16,690 nucleotides of DNA. Source: Patescibacteria group bacterium UBA5532 (GTDB taxonomy: Bacteria; Patescibacteriota; Gracilibacteria; BD1-5; UBA2023). The notes under the pieces were generated by a model. The model had not been told where the DNA came from, ran no database searches, and was given only the letters and a program-made list of their open reading frames with translations. Positions 14,216 to 16,690 of the stretch are shown one piece after another. Position numbers and translations under genes: made by a program. The stretch covers positions 50,525-67,214 of the forward strand of contig DINU01000022.1 of assembly GCA_002426885.1 (NCBI GenBank), read 5' to 3'. Each line of letters opens with the position of its first letter. Position 1 is the stretch's first letter.

Positions 14216-14352
14216 ATTCGCTTTCCGTCTTTTTCTCATATTTACGACAGTAACATAATTACCCAGAGAAAAAGTCTCATATCAGTATTTTTCCCCGTCA
14301 CATGCCCGACCGAGCAATGTTTTACCGACCGAATAACATCAACACAGTCAGA

Positions 14353-14718
14353 TTATCTCCTCAAAATCTTCTCCATTCCTCTTCCTTTTGCGAGTTCATC
14401 GACGAGCTTATCGAGATAACGAGTATTTCTATAGAGAGGATCTTCTATTTCCTCTATCTTCACTCCGCAGATACTTCCAGTGATTTTCGTGGCATTTGGA
14501 TTCATCGCTGGCGCTTCTCTGAAAAAAGTTTCCAGAGTTGCGACTGCATCGACCTGTTTTTGCACCCCTTTTTTATCATATCCAGTGAGCCAGAAAATTA
14601 TCTCATCGACCTCATTTTTTGTGCGTCACTTTTTCTCTGCCTTTGCGATATACATCGGATAGACGCTTGCAAAGGTCATTTTGTAAATACGTTCGAGAGT
14701 TCTTGGGTTGGTTTGCAT
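14353..14718 (-). CDS. DUF2200 family protein
   Basis: A 121-residue cytoplasmic protein of the DUF2200 family, function unknown. It agrees with the family over nearly its whole length: MTFASVYPMYIAKAEKK, then UGA, RTKNEVDEIIFWLTGYDK, ETFFREAPAMNPNATKITGS, ICGVKIEEIEDPLYRNTRY, and LDKLVDELAKGRGMEKILRR. The UGA stands at the Gly of the conserved K-G-R-T-K/E segment, another strong case for UGA = Gly. The ATG 14716-14718 gives a normal family length. It is 36 nt past the DUF2238-like gene. The stop is TAA. Confidence 0.93.
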
Positions 14719-14754
14719 ATGGGGTGTGCACGGGTTAAAGATATTTTTCTGCAA

Positions 14755-15378
14755 TTATTCTGCAATACTTCATCTATCAACGTGATACTGCTTCCCCAGG
14801 TACTTCAAAATCCCCACTCCCACAACTGCTCCAAAAAGATTAAAAATCAGATCGAGCATCGCATTTTCATACCCTCACACTCCATTTTCCTCCAGACTTA
14901 CGGCGATCAGGAATTCCATGATTTCATTCAGACTACTGACTCACACAGAGACCAGAACGGCAACAAGTGTGAGGAGAAAGGAATTTCTGGGTATATTGAA
15001 GCGAAAAGAAAGCACATGATATGCCATCATTGCGACGAGCATATAGAGGTAAAAATGCACGACTTGATCGTATTTCAGGATATAAAAATCCCCTCATAGG
15101 TCGAGGAATGGATAGATCTTATACGCAAAAAGTACTCCATCAGGAGTCGCGATCGCTCCACCAAGCACATGAAGCAGTCCCCAGAAAGAGAACATCCAGA
15201 GCATCCAGGTCGGGAATTGTGTTGTTCGAAGTGTCCCAAAGACTCCTGCGAAAAGCACGATTATAACCCCGACATAGATCACGAACTCAAAATTTAAATC
15301 CTGAAGAAAATATATCCCTCACAGCGTGAGATACAAAGCAGAAAATCCTGCAACGAGCCACTGATTTTTTGTAAACAT
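14755..15378 (-). CDS. polytopic membrane protein, DUF2238/YjdF-like
   Basis: The 207-residue product has about six membrane segments (roughly 8-25, 32-48, 57-80, 103-124, 136-153, 180-197). The conserved-looking part is YDQVVHFYLYMLVAMMAY, then SSLNEIMEFLIA, then YENAMLDLIFNLFGAVVGV. Its H, N-E-x-x-E and D-x-x-x-N spacing recalls the DUF2238 (YjdF) and VanZ-like groups. Five UGA codons (15319, 15094, 14941, 14875, 14770) are read as Gly; without them no frame is longer than about 62 codons. The ATG 15376-15378 follows the DUF1398 stop by 8 nt. The stop is TAA. The gene itself is secure; the family name is less so, and the activity is unknown. Confidence 0.8.
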
Positions 15379-15386
15379 AGCGAATT

Positions 15387-15773
15387 TTAGTTTTTAAAAT
15401 GCTCTACAAGCAGATTCTTTCCTGATATATCAAAATAGGTACACGTTTTTTCGACTAAATCAAGTGTCCACTTCTCCACTCCACAGTCCGCGCAATCCTG
15501 ACAAAATGTCATATAGTCACTTCCTCAGCTCTGATGGAGTCTGAGTTTTTTTTCAAATCTTTCTTGATCTACTTTTCATGATATACTTAAAGGACCGTAT
15601 TTTGCAGGAGAAACAAGAACTTCAGGATTTCAAAGATATTCACTTCGACCATCTGCAACAAAAGTATCATAACTCGTCACTCCAAGATTATACAGTTCTT
15701 GGGCATACGCAGGAAAATCAGCTCCCGTTTTTACTTTTGCATGAGCCATTTGAATTTGGGAGAGGGTAAACAT
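15387..15773 (-). CDS. DUF1398 family protein
   Basis: A 128-residue cytoplasmic protein matching DUF1398 (YbcV-like), role unknown. It starts MFTLSQIQMAHAKVKTGADF and continues PAYAQELYNLGVTSYDTFVA, DGRSEYL-Gly, SPAKYGPLSIS-Gly, and near the end YMTFCQDCADCGVEKWTLDL and TCTYFDISGKNLLVE. Three UGA codons (Gly48 and two further on) break it into unrecognisable pieces in the standard code. The ATG 15771-15773 lies 15 nt past the PhnB-like gene; the stop TAA is 8 nt ahead of the next ATG. The three cysteines in CQDCADCG are typical of the family. Confidence 0.9.
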
Positions 15774-15788
15774 ACTATGAAATTAATT

Positions 15789-16235
15789 TTAATATTCTGC
15801 GATGATAATCTTCTTCTGACTCATCATCACATCAAAAGCGCCGGGATTTTTCATCAGTTTATCGAGATTTTCTGGGATAATCTGCCAGCGAAGCCCGAAT
15901 GTATCCTTGCACCAGCCACAGTTATACTCTTCCCCCTCAGCTATAAAATAATTCCAGTAGTGATCTATTTCCGCCTGATCCTTGCAAAGGATAATAAGCG
16001 AAAGTGCGTCATTGAAAGGATGGTGTGCTTGCTGTGTACTCATAAATGAATACCTCTGTCCGAAGATGAATACATCACAGAGTTCTGCATTCTCACTCGG
16101 AGTCTGTCCGAGAGGGACGACATCCTTCGTCTCGAAATCCGATCAGAAGATATTTCTATAGTATGTGAGCACTTCTCAGAGAGTTCCTGTTTCAGTATGA
16201 AACCAGAGCGCTGGAATGACTGGAGTATGGGACAT
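15789..16235 (-). CDS. PhnB-like VOC family protein
   Basis: A 148-residue protein of the PhnB / 3-demethylubiquinone-methyltransferase-like branch of the VOC superfamily. Marks are PALWFHTETGTL-Gly-EVLTYY at the start, FIFGQRYSFMSTQQAHHPFN, ALSLIILCKDQAEIDHYWNY, and the characteristic CGWCKDTFGLRWQIIPENLD near the end. UGA is read as Gly at codon 20 and at codon 31 (IF-Gly-SDF). The ligand or reaction is not predictable. The ATG 16233-16235 gives the full first half of the domain. The stop TAA is 15 nt before DUF1398. Confidence 0.9.
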
Positions 16236-16274
16236 AATTCGAGTTGTTAGGGTAACTTTTCTGAAAGAAAAAAA

Positions 16275-16538
16275 TTATTTCTTACTGTTTCTCTTTTTCC
16301 AGTATGGTGCGAAACGGATCGTCCATGTGAAAAGCCGTGCTTTCCACTTCGGAGTTCCGTGCTCGAGCATACCCTTGTAGCATATATCCTGAAATTCTTT
16401 CATATCTTTTGCTTTATCAGCATGGAGTTCTCCATCTGAAAAGCAGTAACTACAGTATTTCTCATTTTCCCTTTTCTCTCCGAGAGGATCCTTCGAGAAG
16501 GGCATCAGACAGCATTCACAGTTTTTAGCGCAGTTCAT
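16275..16538 (-). CDS. small zinc ribbon protein
   Basis: An 87-residue protein beginning MNCAKNCECCLMPFSKD, with YCSYCFSDGEL further on. Cys7-x2-Cys10 and Cys29-x2-Cys32 can form one zinc site, matching the putative zinc ribbon family found in many small bacterial proteins. The C-terminal half is helical and basic and ends WTIRFAPYWKKRNSKK. There is no UGA codon, and the stop is TAA. It is the first gene of the accessory block behind a strong promoter with an overlapping palindrome. It could be a DNA-binding or metal-responsive factor, but nothing proves this. Confidence 0.85.
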   Translation of the reverse strand: MNCAKNCECCLMPFSKDPLGEKRENEKYCSYCFSDGELHADKAKDMKEFQDICYKGMLEHGTPKWKARLFTWTIRFAPYWKKRNSKK

Positions 16539-16561
16539 AGTGAGTGAGTTATGGATAAACG

Positions 16562-16594
16562 TGTGCTATTATAGCACATCGGGGTAAATATCAA
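16562..16594 (-). promoter_or_regulatory. promoter with overlapping palindrome, start of the accessory block
   Basis: The minus strand has TTGATA (16589-16594), a 15-nt spacer and TATAAT (16568-16573). The -10 box is the centre of a perfect inverted repeat TGTGCTA-x3-TAGCACA (16562-16578), so a protein bound there would block RNA polymerase. The ATG of the zinc ribbon gene follows about 24 nt after the palindrome. Confidence 0.6.
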
Positions 16595-16623
16595 ATGTTC
16601 TTTTTCCGAGACTTGAACCATAT

Positions 16624-16648
16624 AAAAATCCCTCCATTTCTGAAGGGA
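16624..16648 (-). terminator. terminator of a minus-strand gene beyond the right edge
   Basis: On the minus strand the stem TCCCTTC / GGAGGGA (7 bp, one G-U) with a 6-nt loop is followed by TTTTT. It ends transcription coming from beyond the window, so the accessory block promoter is insulated. Confidence 0.7.
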
Positions 16649-16666
16649 CTCTATTCCTATTTTGAT

Positions 16667-16690
16667 TTATTCCTGTTCCTGAAGTTTCAG
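16667..16690 (-). CDS. probable 3' end of a gene cut by the window edge
   Basis: The minus-strand frame reads LKLQEQE and then TAA (16667-16669), 18 nt before the terminator hairpin. A stop codon in that position suggests the end of a real gene, but seven codons cannot identify it. Confidence 0.3.
   Translation of the reverse strand: MKLQEQE

Noticed and set aside
14302..15099. Long plus-strand open frame of 265 codons
   Set aside because: It overlaps the DUF2200 and DUF2238-like genes on the other strand and its sequence looks like shadow coding.
382..16538. Broken genes as pseudogenes, frameshifts or sequencing errors
   Set aside because: Every interruption is a UGA in one constant frame, never a TAA or TAG, and many fall on conserved glycines.
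382..16538. UGA = Trp (code 4) or selenocysteine
   Set aside because: UGA columns match Gly in known families, TGG is used for Trp in the same genes, and there are far too many sites for selenocysteine.
1..16690. CRISPR array or prophage
   Set aside because: There are no regularly spaced direct repeats and no cas, integrase, terminase or capsid genes on either strand.

Overview
The window reads as a chromosomal piece of a Candidate Phyla Radiation bacterium of the Absconditabacteria (SR1) / Gracilibacteria (BD1-5) type, because UGA is a sense codon for glycine (genetic code 25). Under the standard code most genes look shattered. With UGA read as Gly, 23 intact genes appear, carrying 44 in-frame UGA codons by my count in 14 of them, and every gene ends in UAA or UAG. 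Several UGA codons sit at family-conserved glycines (L11 Gly16, the GG of DUF1697, the KGRTK of DUF2200, the SG of Elp3). The only release factor gene present is RF1 (UAA/UAG).

Layout. 1-370: dispersed repeats and a possible gene end. 382-813 (-): rplK, with its own promoter and terminator. 906-4219 (-): a two-gene unit for envelope proteins, first a membrane-anchored protein with eight C-x(10-12)-C pairs, then a 774-residue secreted protein rich in predicted beta structure. 4326-5426 (+): a ComF-like phosphoribosyltransferase and thioredoxin. 5481-6040: non-coding, with three repeat copies. 6041-7123 (-): prfA. 7336-7904 (+): two small unknown genes. 7978-8646 (-): an unknown protein with a strong beta-solenoid-like periodicity. 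8823-10544 (-): elp3. 10751-11825 (+): rpsF-ssb-rpsR with a leader hairpin. 12145-12216 (+): tRNA-Phe(GAA). 12233-16538 (-): ten closely packed small genes, mostly widespread stand-alone families (DUF1697, DUF1801, DUF1761, DUF2200, DUF1398, two VOC/PhnB proteins, a zinc ribbon protein, a DUF2238-like membrane protein and a 39-residue membrane peptide).

How it fits together. The left and middle parts are mainly housekeeping: translation (L11, S6, S18, RF1, tRNA-Phe), tRNA U34 modification (Elp3), DNA (SSB, ComF) and redox (thioredoxin). They are interspersed with lineage-type surface and unknown proteins. The right end is an accessory block whose families look like transferred genes, but it already uses UGA for Gly, so it has adapted to the recoded host. 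Start codons lack clear Shine-Dalgarno sites and are often preceded by U/C-rich leaders. Promoters look like sigma-70 type with short spacers (15-17 nt). Function calls rest on remembered family signatures, since no database search was possible.
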